IMG/VR virus record: IMGVR_UViG_3300044684_000035
Span: 1-48,585 of that record
Source of the DNA: a virus
Length of the DNA stretch: 48,585 nt
Direction: 5' to 3' (one strand)
Position numbers and translations under genes: made by a program. This document shows, piece by piece, positions 1 to 6,753 of the stretch. The notes under the pieces were generated by a model. The model saw only the letters and a program-made list of their open reading frames with translations, was not told the DNA's origin and ran no database searches. The stretch's first letter is position 1; every line of letters starts with the position of its first letter.

Positions 1-127
1 ACGACTCTGGGAAGAAAGAATATAAAGGATGAGGTTGTTCTTTGTTAGGCAATTTTGCCAAGGAGTACATCGCTATGACTCCACTCTATACTACGATCTA
101 GATTAGGGGAGTAGTAATCGAGGATTC
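1..127. repeat. Left copy of 127-bp terminal direct repeat
   Basis: The first 127 bases are identical to bases 48459-48585. An exact, odd-length overlap of 127 is what a de Bruijn assembler leaves when it closes a circle with k=127, so I read this as an assembly overlap of a circular or circularly permuted genome. A genuine short terminal repeat as in T7-like phages cannot be excluded. The repeat lies inside the non-coding structured region, not at a gene boundary. Confidence 0.9.
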
Positions 128-306
128 TCGATCAAACGCTCCCCGTTAGTTTGTAAAGCACGACCTGTGTTACGCAGGAGACGACTGTATAGTCAGGCTC
201 CGCTCGGTTGTGGACCGGGCTGTAACACTGTCACCAGACACTAGAGCTGTATAGCCTAGGAGGGAGTTGTGACCCTCAACTGTGGCTCCCCTTCCAAAAG
301 GTCGAG

Positions 307-352
307 CCTACCCCATGTCATAGGTGTGATCGTATCAGATATGACATGTAGG
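307..352 (+). ncRNA. Long hairpin within the structured region
   Basis: CCTAC (307-311) pairs with GTAGG (348-352), and after a short bulge ATGTCATA (315-322) pairs with TATGACAT (340-347). An inner TGAT/ATCA stem (327-330/334-337) closes a three-base loop. About 13 outer pairs plus 4 inner ones make this the longest hairpin of the region. An alternative short hairpin (351-356/365-370) competes for its outermost bases. Confidence 0.6.
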
Positions 353-1035
353 TGGAGAGGAATGTCCACCAAGCCATCAGTCAACGTGGCACTTGTTGAC
401 CTTCTGGCCGATAAGGAACTCGGCAAGCTGTCTAGCGTTTGTGGAACGTAACCACTCCGAACGGTGGAGGACACTCCTGATTCGGGAGGCCGTTTGACTC
501 GGCGAATAAACAGACCGCATAGGAAGTACAGCGAAACCCAGACGTGGTTCTGGAACGAGATAAAGGATGCCTCCTCACGCGGGTATAGCCCGGTGACAGT
601 AATCGAAACGGATGTAATCTAGGATGGCCGAATAATCAGTACACTTCTGTACAGGGAGTTCGAGTCTCTCAAGCCTTAGGGCTCAGGGTGCTATGTACAC
701 GTAGAGGTGACTGCTGGATGTCAGGCAAGTAGGGTGCAACCTACTCATGGTGGGTCGATACCACCTCCGAAGAAGCAATCCCAGCAGATGAAAGTACGAG
801 CAAGTCCTTAAACCGGGTACTAGGAATGTACTCAAGATCAACCCTAGCTCCTTAAGCGTAAGATTGGCGGAGGAACCTCTGACATTCTTCCTCATAAAGT
901 TAGGATGTCCTGACCCAATCCTAGGCACTGATACCTTAGCTGTATTAGCGAGGTGTCTGGATGGACAGCAGGTGGGTAGAAACCGTGGTGTCTTCTAGCA
1001 AGCCCATCAGGACTACAGCCTGTATTACCTTACGA

Positions 1036-1065
1036 ACCTGTGAGCCAAACAGGTGGTGAACCTGT
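1036..1065 (+). ncRNA. Three-part alternating hairpin (switch-like)
   Basis: ACCTGT at 1036-1041, ACAGGT at 1049-1054 and ACCTGT at 1060-1065 let the middle segment pair perfectly with either neighbour. One hairpin has a 7-base loop, the other a 5-base loop, both with 6-bp stems; the two are mutually exclusive. The pairing is seen directly; a switching role is inference. Confidence 0.45.
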
Positions 1066-1607
1066 CCCTTAGGGTAAAGGCAAATCGATCGTAAGAAGCA
1101 ATCTACCGTTCCTCTTCCGTACACCGGGAGTCTCAAAGGATCACTAGATTGATTTCACACTCGGCTGTCTACCGAGCAGTGGACGAACGGCATCGTAAAC
1201 GTCGAAAACTAAAGCCGACAACTTAAAGTAGGTTAGGGAGATGTCCCACACGAAGGTGTAGTAAGCCTAACTTTTCACATCTGTTGAACTGGTCCTTACA
1301 TGACCACCGACGCGCAGGACATAGCGAGAGATAGTTGGTACTCACGTCACCCCCTGCCAGTCTGAACTGTGAAGTTGGCAGACCGAAATGAGTCCGAGAC
1401 TGAGAAAGGGATACACCCACAGTCGAAGTCGTAAACGAAATGTAACAGTTACTTAGTAGGCACCGGATCGGGTGTCGAAGTTGTAACTACATCAGCCAGA
1501 AGTTTATCTTCAGAAGCACGGAGGCAACATGAAGCAGAACAGGCACCCTCTTATCGTCCGTATCATCAACTTATTGATGAACCGGAGTATGCCACCTTAA
1601 TCAATTA

Positions 1608-1651
1608 GGGGCAGAGATAAGGGGTAGTACTTAAACAGTCTACCCCGCCCC
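1608..1651 (+). ncRNA. 12-bp interrupted hairpin at the 3' edge of the structured region
   Basis: GGGGC (1608-1612) pairs with GCCCC (1647-1651) and GGGGTAG (1621-1627) pairs with CTACCCC (1640-1646), with an 8-base bulge on the 5' side. No T-tract follows, so it is not a classical terminator. It lies 20 bp before the first gene of this arm and may mark the processed 3' end of the RNA or control translation of that gene. Confidence 0.5.
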
Positions 1652-1670
1652 AGAATATATGGAGACAACC

Positions 1671-1982
1671 ATGTACCAGAATTACCCCTTCTACGGATAC
1701 GGCCCTCCGATGATTGTTCCGGGTCAGCCTAACCAGCAACCTCTTACCCGTGAGGAATTCGAACGTGGTATGCGTTTCATCGAGAAGATGCGTGCTCGTG
1801 AAGCAAGAGATAAAGAACGCACTGAACGAAATAAACGGAAAGTGAAGCAGGACGAAGCTGACAGAGCTAGTGCAGCTTGGAAGCGCACCTTCAGCAGCCT
1901 TGAGTTGTATATCCTCGGCATCCTGTCGTATCCTTTCTGGGCACCGATCTACAAAATGTTTATGGCACATGTGGTGCAGTAA
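1671..1982 (+). CDS. Small membrane-anchored protein, unassigned
   Basis: I do not recognise this 103-residue protein. I take the ATG at 1671 because GGAG lies just upstream at 1661; an in-frame ATG at 1659 has no such site. The N-terminus is rich in Tyr, Pro and Gln. A highly charged, probably coiled-coil stretch (about residues 25-65, many Arg/Lys/Glu) follows, then a hydrophobic segment near the C-terminus (about 75-98) that could span the membrane. It is the first gene after the structured region and its stop overlaps the next start (TAATG), so it is probably translated together with the following genes. Function unknown. Confidence 0.7.
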   Translation: MYQNYPFYGYGPPMIVPGQPNQQPLTREEFERGMRFIEKMRAREARDKERTERNKRKVKQDEADRASAAWKRTFSSLELYILGILSYPFWAPIYKMFMAHVVQ

Positions 1983-2158
1983 TGTACGATCCAATCAAAG
2001 ACCGTGAATGGGTTGAGGAAAACCCCGGTAAGTTCGATGGAATCATTGAACGAAACAACAGAATTTGTCCCAAGGACATGGCTAGAATACATTGTCCTTA
2101 TAATCCCAATCTAGGTTGTGATTGCGGATACTGGAGGCCACGTGGCAATTCACGATAA
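1982..2158 (+). CDS. Small Cys-containing protein, unassigned
   Basis: A 58-codon frame starts with an ATG that shares one base with the previous stop. The C-terminal half has three cysteines besides Cys29, in the order C38, C46 and C48 (the last two as CDC), which might bind a metal. The 3' end overlaps the start of the phosphoesterase gene by 17 bp. The tight packing supports a real gene, but I recognise no family. Confidence 0.55.
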   Translation: MYDPIKDREWVEENPGKFDGIIERNNRICPKDMARIHCPYNPNLGCDCGYWRPRGNSR

Positions 2159-2663
2159 ATGGTTCATTTCCGATACCCACTTCGGACATGCTAACATACT
2201 TAAGTTTGTGGGCGATGACGGTAAACGTATCCGTCCGTTCGACAGTCTCGATGACATGCATGAAACCATTATCGACAACTGGAACAAGAACGTTAAAGAC
2301 AACGATTACGTCTACCACCTTGGTGACGTCACATTCCAGTACAACGGCATGTTCAACAACATCATGAGTCGCCTTAAAGGTAAGAAAAGATTGATCGTTG
2401 GAAACCACGACAAGATTTGGAACCCTGCCTTGATGCAGTGGTTTGAGAAAGTTGAGTTGTGGAAAGGCTTCCCAGAAGCTAATTTCACTGCCAGTCACTT
2501 CAAGCTGCTTAAGGGCAGCCAACGTGATGGCGAGTTTAATGTCCACGGACACACCCATCAGAATGTCGATCCTGATCCATTCTATTGGAATAGTTGTGTC
2601 GAAGTGCGTAACTACGCCCCAACTCATATCGACGAGATTGAGGCAGAACTGAAGAAACGTTGA
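2142..2663 (+). CDS. Calcineurin-like metallophosphoesterase
   Basis: This 173-residue protein has the whole two-metal phosphoesterase signature: SDTHFGH (residues 10-16), GDV (61-63), GNHD (87-90), a His at 119 and GHTH (136-139). Such small single-domain enzymes hydrolyse phosphoesters; phage members are usually called phosphoesterases and the natural substrate (nucleotide, nucleic acid or other) cannot be read from sequence. I chose the GTG at 2142 because GGAGG precedes it by five bases and it leaves a short leader before the first motif; an upstream GTG at 2118 is possible. The stop overlaps the next start. Confidence 0.85.
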   Translation: MAIHDKWFISDTHFGHANILKFVGDDGKRIRPFDSLDDMHETIIDNWNKNVKDNDYVYHLGDVTFQYNGMFNNIMSRLKGKKRLIVGNHDKIWNPALMQWFEKVELWKGFPEANFTASHFKLLKGSQRDGEFNVHGHTHQNVDPDPFYWNSCVEVRNYAPTHIDEIEAELKKR

Positions 2664-3532
2664 AGTCAATACACACCCTCATCAAAGACATCTATGAACT
2701 CGTAGGAGGGCCTAATGGAGTTCTTCTACCACCCGATATTGGGACTGATGTTCAGAGCGCTCTCCAAGCCTCCCTCGGCCCCCGTGAACCCCGACGGTCC
2801 CTCCGGCTCTCCGGTCTTGGACCTAAATGTCCGCGTGCGTTGTGGTACTCGATTAATCATCCTGAGCTGGAAGAGCAACTCCCAGCCCACGCTCGTATCA
2901 AGTACGCTTACGGACACATCATCGAACACCTCGTAATAGGTCTTGCTAAAGCAGCAGGGCATACCGTCGAAGGAGAGCAGGATGAAATCCATGTTGATGG
3001 CGTTCTGGGACACCGAGATTGTATCATTGACGGTTGTATCGTTGACGTCAAATCTGCTGCTTCCCGTAGCTTTCTCAAGTTTCGTCAAGGGACGATTGCT
3101 GAGGATGATCCTTTTGGTTATCTGGATCAGATTGACGCTTACGTTCTCGGATCAGTGGATGACCCTCGTGTTGTCGTAAAAGACCGAGGGTATCTACTCG
3201 CAGTAGATAAACAACTAGGACACCTAGCATTATATGAGCATAAAATACGACCCGGAAGAATTATCGAAAGAATTCAAACTTACAGAGAAATTGTTCAACA
3301 ACCTACTATGCCGGATTGCACTTGCGGGACTACCCCGGACGGTGAAGCTGGGAACATTATCCTTGATACAAGGGCTTCTTATAGCACTTACAAGCACTGT
3401 TGCTTTCCATCGCTCAGGACTTTTCTCTACTCGGATGGACCAAGATATTTCACAAGAGTAGCCAAGCGTCCCATGTATCGTGGGCAACCGATACCAGAAG
3501 TTGACAAACATGGAAAAATTGTATACAATTAG
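2660..3532 (+). CDS. Cas4/RecB-like PD-(D/E)XK exonuclease
   Basis: The 290-residue protein carries a PD-(D/E)XK nuclease core: a His/Glu pair in GHIIEH (85-90), Asp120 in GHRD, the IVDVKS motif with Asp129 and Lys131, and Gln157 in the YLDQIDAY motif of RecB-type nucleases. Cys57 near the N-terminus and Cys220, Cys222 and Cys247/248 near the C-terminus have the split spacing that holds a 4Fe-4S cluster in Cas4 and AddB. In podoviruses such a gene replaces the T7 gp6 exonuclease, degrading host DNA and acting in recombination. The start is a TTG overlapping the phosphoesterase stop (TTGA); no ATG lies nearby in frame. Fe-S binding is inferred from cysteine placement. Confidence 0.8.
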   Translation: MKSIHTLIKDIYELVGGPNGVLLPPDIGTDVQSALQASLGPREPRRSLRLSGLGPKCPRALWYSINHPELEEQLPAHARIKYAYGHIIEHLVIGLAKAAGHTVEGEQDEIHVDGVLGHRDCIIDGCIVDVKSAASRSFLKFRQGTIAEDDPFGYLDQIDAYVLGSVDDPRVVVKDRGYLLAVDKQLGHLALYEHKIRPGRIIERIQTYREIVQQPTMPDCTCGTTPDGEAGNIILDTRASYSTYKHCCFPSLRTFLYSDGPRYFTRVAKRPMYRGQPIPEVDKHGKIVYN

Positions 3533-3665
3533 GGATACTAAAAACTACAAGCGTTTCGCAATTCTCCAAAGACTTAATGAATTAAAGAAAGCTCTAAAGA
3601 GAAGTTGGACACAGGAACGCCAAGATGAATTTGATAATTTGAAGAAAGACTTAGATAATAAATAA
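3510..3665 (+). CDS. Small charged helical protein, unassigned
   Basis: The 51-residue frame starts at an ATG inside the 3' end of the exonuclease gene. It is rich in Lys, Glu, Asp, Arg and Leu and is probably one long helix or helical hairpin. No clear ribosome site is present and no family is recognised. It may be coupled to the exonuclease gene. Confidence 0.5.
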   Translation: MEKLYTIRDTKNYKRFAILQRLNELKKALKRSWTQERQDEFDNLKKDLDNK

Positions 3666-3765
3666 ACGGACTGAATACCATAGGGAGTTTAAAAGACGCC
3701 GAAGATTAGACCCAGAATTTAGGATTAAAGCTGCTTCTAATCAACGCAAGTATTATGCTAAAGAC

Positions 3766-4116
3766 GTGAATAAAAAAGAAAAAGCCTCTGTTTACCGACT
3801 AAAAACTAGGTATGGAATTACTCCCGAGCAGTATCAAATCTTGTTTGAAAAACAAGAAGGCAAATGTGCAGTTTGCAAACGACATCAGTCTGATTTAAAG
3901 TCTAAGTTGGTTATAGACCACGATCATAAAACTTCTGAAATACGTTCTCTTTTATGTGCTTACTGTAATCTTAGAGTAGTCGGTAAATTAAGAAAAGATA
4001 CTATACAAGCCGTATATGATTATCTGATGTCAGATTATTCAGGTTGGTTTGTTCCTAAAAGAAAAAGAAAGAATGTTAAGAGACGTAAACGAACCGTACT
4101 GGACAGAGGAGGATAG
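3766..4116 (+). CDS. Endonuclease VII-like HNH nuclease (start uncertain)
   Basis: From the GTG at 3766 this is a 116-residue protein of the recombination endonuclease VII type. It has a zinc site from Cys34, Cys37, Cys64 and Cys67 and the catalytic DHDH block (51-54) before the second Cys pair, then a short helix and a very basic tail. It could be a Holliday-junction resolvase or a homing-type mobile nuclease. The frame stays open upstream to a TAG at 3652 and codes for a basic stretch that looks like the N-terminus of the paralogue at 8951-9286, but no ATG, GTG or TTG occurs there. The true start is therefore unclear, and the gene may be 5' truncated. Confidence 0.75.
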   Translation: MNKKEKASVYRLKTRYGITPEQYQILFEKQEGKCAVCKRHQSDLKSKLVIDHDHKTSEIRSLLCAYCNLRVVGKLRKDTIQAVYDYLMSDYSGWFVPKRKRKNVKRRKRTVLDRGG

Positions 4117-4117
4117 A

Positions 4118-4240
4118 ATGTTCACCTTCGCTGAGTATCGTGAAACGCAGAGGTTCCATTTCGGTTTTGGTTTTGCTGCTGGTGCTTTCTCGGCACTCGT
4201 AGTTATTGCTCTAGCTTTGTGGGTTTTTCTCCCACTTTGA
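4118..4240 (+). CDS. Short single-pass membrane protein
   Basis: The ATG at 4118 has GGAGG five bases upstream. The 40-residue product starts with a polar segment and ends in a continuous hydrophobic stretch of Ala, Val, Ile, Leu, Phe and Trp (about residues 16-40), so it should sit in the inner membrane. Its stop overlaps the next gene (TTGA). Function unknown; small membrane proteins in early phage regions often act on the host envelope or on superinfecting phage. Confidence 0.65.
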   Translation: MFTFAEYRETQRFHFGFGFAAGAFSALVVIALALWVFLPL

Positions 4241-4386
4241 CAGACTACTCTGCACTACTGGAAGTTTATTCAATCGAGGAAATCCTCGAATTAAATGACG
4301 TCACCCCTGAAGAACTATTAATCTTTCTTCACGAAGAACGTTTCATCAAACTTCCTAAAACTAAAGCATTAGAATTTGAAGATTAA
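4237..4386 (+). CDS. Small acidic protein, unassigned
   Basis: The 49-codon frame starts with TTG overlapping the previous stop as TTGA. The product is acidic, with predicted helices and a TPEELLIFL segment around residues 24-32. I do not recognise a family. The codon-perfect overlap supports it. Confidence 0.55.
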   Translation: MTDYSALLEVYSIEEILELNDVTPEELLIFLHEERFIKLPKTKALEFED

Positions 4387-4454
4387 AAAGGTTAGAGGCT
4401 TACATCATAACGCCTCACCTGTAGCAGTCCTCCTAAAAGAATGGGAGAAGATTA

Positions 4455-4652
4455 ATGGCCGTCCGAGAACTCGAAACGTACATCAACGATCAGACTGTGA
4501 AGGATTTGATCACCCAGCATCTCATTGCGATGAAGGTGATCAGGTACAACGAAGAGGTCATTGACCTCGGAGTAAGTGAAGTTCAGGAAGATGGACTTCG
4601 GAAGCTTAACATCCGCTTCGATAAGGATGTTCAAACTATATTTCACCCATAA
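4455..4652 (+). CDS. Small protein, unassigned
   Basis: The 65-residue frame begins at an ATG with GGGAG about eight bases upstream. It looks like a small soluble alpha/beta protein, with two helices followed by alternating strands. Its TAA overlaps the next ATG (TAATG), so the two are probably translated together. No family is recognised. Confidence 0.65.
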   Translation: MAVRELETYINDQTVKDLITQHLIAMKVIRYNEEVIDLGVSEVQEDGLRKLNIRFDKDVQTIFHP

Positions 4653-4825
4653 TGTTATCAGAATCAATTATGTCACCTACGACTACTTACAGCATTAAGC
4701 CTGTCTCTAATGGTTATGTCTTCACCCGTGAAGATTACGAACAAGAGAAGGGCTGGTCTTCTGTTCAAATGGTCTTTAAGACCTATGACGAAGTCTTAGA
4801 ATACCTTACTAACAATAAATTTTAA
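4652..4825 (+). CDS. Small protein, unassigned
   Basis: The 57-residue frame starts with an ATG sharing one base with the upstream stop. It contains a TYSIKPVSNGYVF segment and a helical C-terminus; it appears soluble. A second ATG seven codons in is an alternative start. Function unknown. Confidence 0.6.
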   Translation: MLSESIMSPTTTYSIKPVSNGYVFTREDYEQEKGWSSVQMVFKTYDEVLEYLTNNKF

Positions 4826-4857
4826 TTAGAGCATTTCGCTCCAAGAAGGAAAGAAAA

Positions 4858-5013
4858 ATGAATGACACTGTTGAAAACACTGCTGAGCTGGTTCAGGTCG
4901 ACCCCACCGTCGCCCCCATCGTCCCCAGTGAAGGTGAAGCCGCACAGCCGGAGACCCCGGTCGTCTTCATCGCGGAAGACGCAGAAGCAGTTGCCGTCGC
5001 ACACGACGCCTGA
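4858..5013 (+). CDS. Small acidic Ala/Pro/Val-rich protein
   Basis: AGAAGGAAAG lies just before this ATG. The 51-residue product is strongly acidic and low in complexity (Ala, Val, Pro, Glu, Asp) and is likely disordered. Its GC-rich third positions differ from the AT-rich neighbours, which may mean high expression. No family is recognised; acidic, disordered phage proteins are sometimes DNA mimics or inhibitors, but nothing here proves that. Confidence 0.65.
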   Translation: MNDTVENTAELVQVDPTVAPIVPSEGEAAQPETPVVFIAEDAEAVAVAHDA

Positions 5014-5084
5014 GATAATTCATAACCTGTAGGAAAGGGACTATAAATTGAAAGCGTGATTTAGTCGAACACGCACCTACAGAA

Positions 5085-5114
5085 GGGGCCAGTGACATAA
5101 AGCTAGCTGGCCCC
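5085..5114 (+). promoter_or_regulatory. 8-bp GC-rich hairpin upstream of the 222-aa gene
   Basis: GGGGCCAG (5085-5092) and CTGGCCCC (5107-5114) form a perfect stem with a 14-base loop. No T-run follows, so it is not a simple terminator. It lies 17 bp before the ATG at 5132 and could protect or process the mRNA. Confidence 0.55.
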
Positions 5115-5131
5115 TGTATCTCCGAGAAATC

Positions 5132-5800
5132 ATGCTGTCTTATACTGAATACGAAAAGAAATTCCCGAGTGATTTCAATAAAACTCGGATAGCTAAATTG
5201 TACTACGAGTACATTACAACTGAGATGTCTATTGAAATGAAAACGACTACATTGAATTGGGCTATGCCCATTTGTGCATTTGAAGCGAAATGCGCTGCAC
5301 CCGCCTGCGAAGCTCCCAAGAAGAAGTTCGGAGCCAAGGTGTGTAACCAAGAAAAAGAAGTGGATAACACAATGACCACCTACAACGAAATCGAAGCTTC
5401 CCGCCGTTACCTCAACGACCGTGTTCAGTCGATCTTCTACGACAAGCGTGACGCCTTCGCGAAGCAGTTCAACATCAATGGCCGTTTGATTCCTTCTACT
5501 TACAAGGAGCTGATCGACGCCATCAAGAACGACAAGTACACCCTCGACACGAAGCGTACCTCTCAGATTGATTCGTGGGCTGAGGACGACGAGTTCTACG
5601 GTTCTCCGATCGATGGTATCACCTTCAAGCTCGACAACGCCCCTGATTGTGACGGCTATGACGCCGCTGTCAAGGCTGCTGAGAAGGCGAAGATTGCTGC
5701 CAAGGATGTCATCAACACCGGCTCTGCCGCTGATGGTCTCAAGGCTCTGCAGGACTTCGAGGCTTGGACGTATAGCCCTACGACGACTACTGTCCAGTAA
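5132..5800 (+). CDS. Unassigned 222-residue protein, last gene of the plus arm
   Basis: I do not recognise this protein. The first 75 or so residues are AT-rich in codon use and include several Cys (CAFEAKCAAPACE). From the internal ATG at 5371 onwards the codons become markedly GC-rich, and the product is a soluble, mostly helical protein ending in a Thr-rich tail. The change in composition suggests either a fusion or that the main product starts at 5371 (144 residues). A strong terminator follows. Confidence 0.65.
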   Translation: MLSYTEYEKKFPSDFNKTRIAKLYYEYITTEMSIEMKTTTLNWAMPICAFEAKCAAPACEAPKKKFGAKVCNQEKEVDNTMTTYNEIEASRRYLNDRVQSIFYDKRDAFAKQFNINGRLIPSTYKELIDAIKNDKYTLDTKRTSQIDSWAEDDEFYGSPIDGITFKLDNAPDCDGYDAAVKAAEKAKIAAKDVINTGSAADGLKALQDFEAWTYSPTTTTVQ

Positions 5801-5864
5801 TCGGATGGTCGTTCACTCTGTATAGACCAGAGTACATAACACTAACAATAGTCTAACAAAACTT

Positions 5865-5899
5865 AAGGCCCCTCGGATTTCTCCTTGGGGCCTTTTTTT
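5865..5899 (+). terminator. Rho-independent terminator at the convergence of the two arms
   Basis: AAGGCCCC (5865-5872) and GGGGCCTT (5887-5894) form an 8-bp stem with a 14-base loop, followed by seven T's. It ends the plus-strand arm. Read on the minus strand the same stem is followed by a weaker T-rich stretch, so it may also stop the late operon whose last gene ends at 5936. Confidence 0.92.
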
Positions 5900-5935
5900 G
5901 TGCCTTTTTTAGGCAATAAGTACTTAAATAGGTGC

Positions 5936-6478
5936 CTATTTTGAACCTGATAGGTTCAATTCGACATCTGGTTCGACACGATTGAAGTAATCCTTCAAAC
6001 CATCTTCTCCAAAGTTCTTAAGATTAGTTGGACCGGGTGTGAAGGTATCTTTACCATTGACGTTACCCCAATGCCCACCTTGCTCTCCATCTACACCGTT
6101 GTAGATAGATTCATCACTGAATGTAGGATGGTTTGGTTTCTTATACGTATCTGGGTAATGAACTCCGGGTGCATTAGGATTGACGTCAGGGTTGGCTTTG
6201 AAGTAACCACGCATGTCATAATCTTTATCTGCATCTTCTCCATACAAAGACTTGTATTTAGTTTCTTCTTCAGGAGTAAGTACAGTGTCGTACTTGACTT
6301 CTATACCCATACCTGAAGACGGATCAAGTTCTGCATTATCTAGTTGCCTGTTAGTAATCATATTATTAGGAGTAGTTTCCATCAACTCATCTCCTTGAAA
6401 TCTCTTAGGGTCCCATAAGACAGAGTTGTAATGGTGTTCATCCTCGAAGTGCATTCCTAAACTAGTACCGATCCCCAT
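5936..6478 (-). CDS. Virion-associated protein, unassigned
   Basis: This last gene of the late operon codes for about 180 residues. It is hydrophilic, acidic and rich in Asn, Asp, Pro, Tyr and Gly. It contains DYDMRGYF and, further on, PDTYKKPNHPTFSDES, a combination I recall from structural proteins of other tailed phages. A GTG one codon upstream of the ATG at 6478 is also possible. Position after the internal virion proteins suggests a particle component. The palindrome TTGAACCTGATAGGTTCAA lies in its last codons. Confidence 0.7.
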   Translation of the reverse strand: MGIGTSLGMHFEDEHHYNSVLWDPKRFQGDELMETTPNNMITNRQLDNAELDPSSGMGIEVKYDTVLTPEEETKYKSLYGEDADKDYDMRGYFKANPDVNPNAPGVHYPDTYKKPNHPTFSDESIYNGVDGEQGGHWGNVNGKDTFTPGPTNLKNFGEDGLKDYFNRVEPDVELNLSGSK

Positions 6479-6753
6479 CACCGATATCCCTTGTGTGGCG
6501 GTTGACGACGGCGATTGGCAGAGCGACTAACAGCCCGAACAGGAACGCGAGCGAGACTGCCAGTAGGATGATATCCGACATGGTCTAATTCCTTACCGTC
6601 ATGTTTATGAACGGTGCCTTTCTTAATAGCTTTGTAACGAGCTTTAGTACGTTGAGCACGACGTTCCTTCTGCATCGGAGACGATTCGTAGGCAGTCTCC
6701 TTTGCGTAGTTACGATCTGTACGTTTCTTATGTCCAGCAGGCCAGCGAGGCAT
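6478..6753 (-). CDS. Small very basic HNH-like protein
   Basis: The 91-residue product is rich in Arg, Lys and His. It has a GKELDHVGYHPTGSLARV-type segment followed by SRSANRRR, which resembles the degenerate HNH fold of small phage proteins (His-Asp-His, then an Asn-Arg motif). No zinc cysteines are present. It could be a small nuclease or a DNA-binding virion protein. Start and stop overlap both neighbours, so it is an integral part of the late operon. Confidence 0.6.
   Translation of the reverse strand: MPRWPAGHKKRTDRNYAKETAYESSPMQKERRAQRTKARYKAIKKGTVHKHDGKELDHVGYHPTGSLARVPVRAVSRSANRRRQPPHKGYR

Larger units (their letters stand above)
1..1651 (+). ncRNA. Large structured non-coding region, main part (candidate ornate phage RNA)
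   Basis: I find no convincing protein gene here; all reading frames are short and lack ribosome sites. The plus strand instead carries closely spaced perfect stems: 202-208/214-220, 265-269/277-281, 314-322/340-348 extended by 307-311, 351-356/365-370, 380-385/395-400, 407-411/420-424, 538-542/549-553, 575-578+580-583 with 589-596, 639-643/648-652, 654-658/666-670, 728-733/740-745, 749-753/761-765, 815-820/828-833, 870-875/888-893, 901-906/918-923, 1036-1041/1049-1054, 1160-1164/1172-1176, 1232-1237/1266-1271, 1290-1294/1302-1306, 1563-1569/1574-1580. Loops include one GNRA (GTGA, 1369-1372) and one TTCGAGT T-loop. It continues leftwards across the circular junction to 48030, with a tRNA-like element 0.1 kb away. 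Size, phage setting and tRNA proximity recall GOLLD and ROOL RNAs. The family assignment is inference; strand is assumed from the flanking genes. Confidence 0.6.

Noticed and set aside
1290-1306. A complete tRNA-Val around the CTTACAT loop
   Set aside because: The 5-bp stem and 7-base loop are good, but no D arm, T arm or acceptor stem can be built around it.
1-1651. Group I or II intron, RNase P RNA or tmRNA
   Set aside because: I found no paired P7-type core, no domain V-like hairpin, no RNase P consensus boxes and no tRNA-Ala-like ends with a tag frame.
1605-1994. A 129-codon minus-strand frame at the 3' edge of the non-coding region
   Set aside because: It is antisense to the 103-residue gene and the hairpin at 1608-1651, and stands alone against the gene direction.
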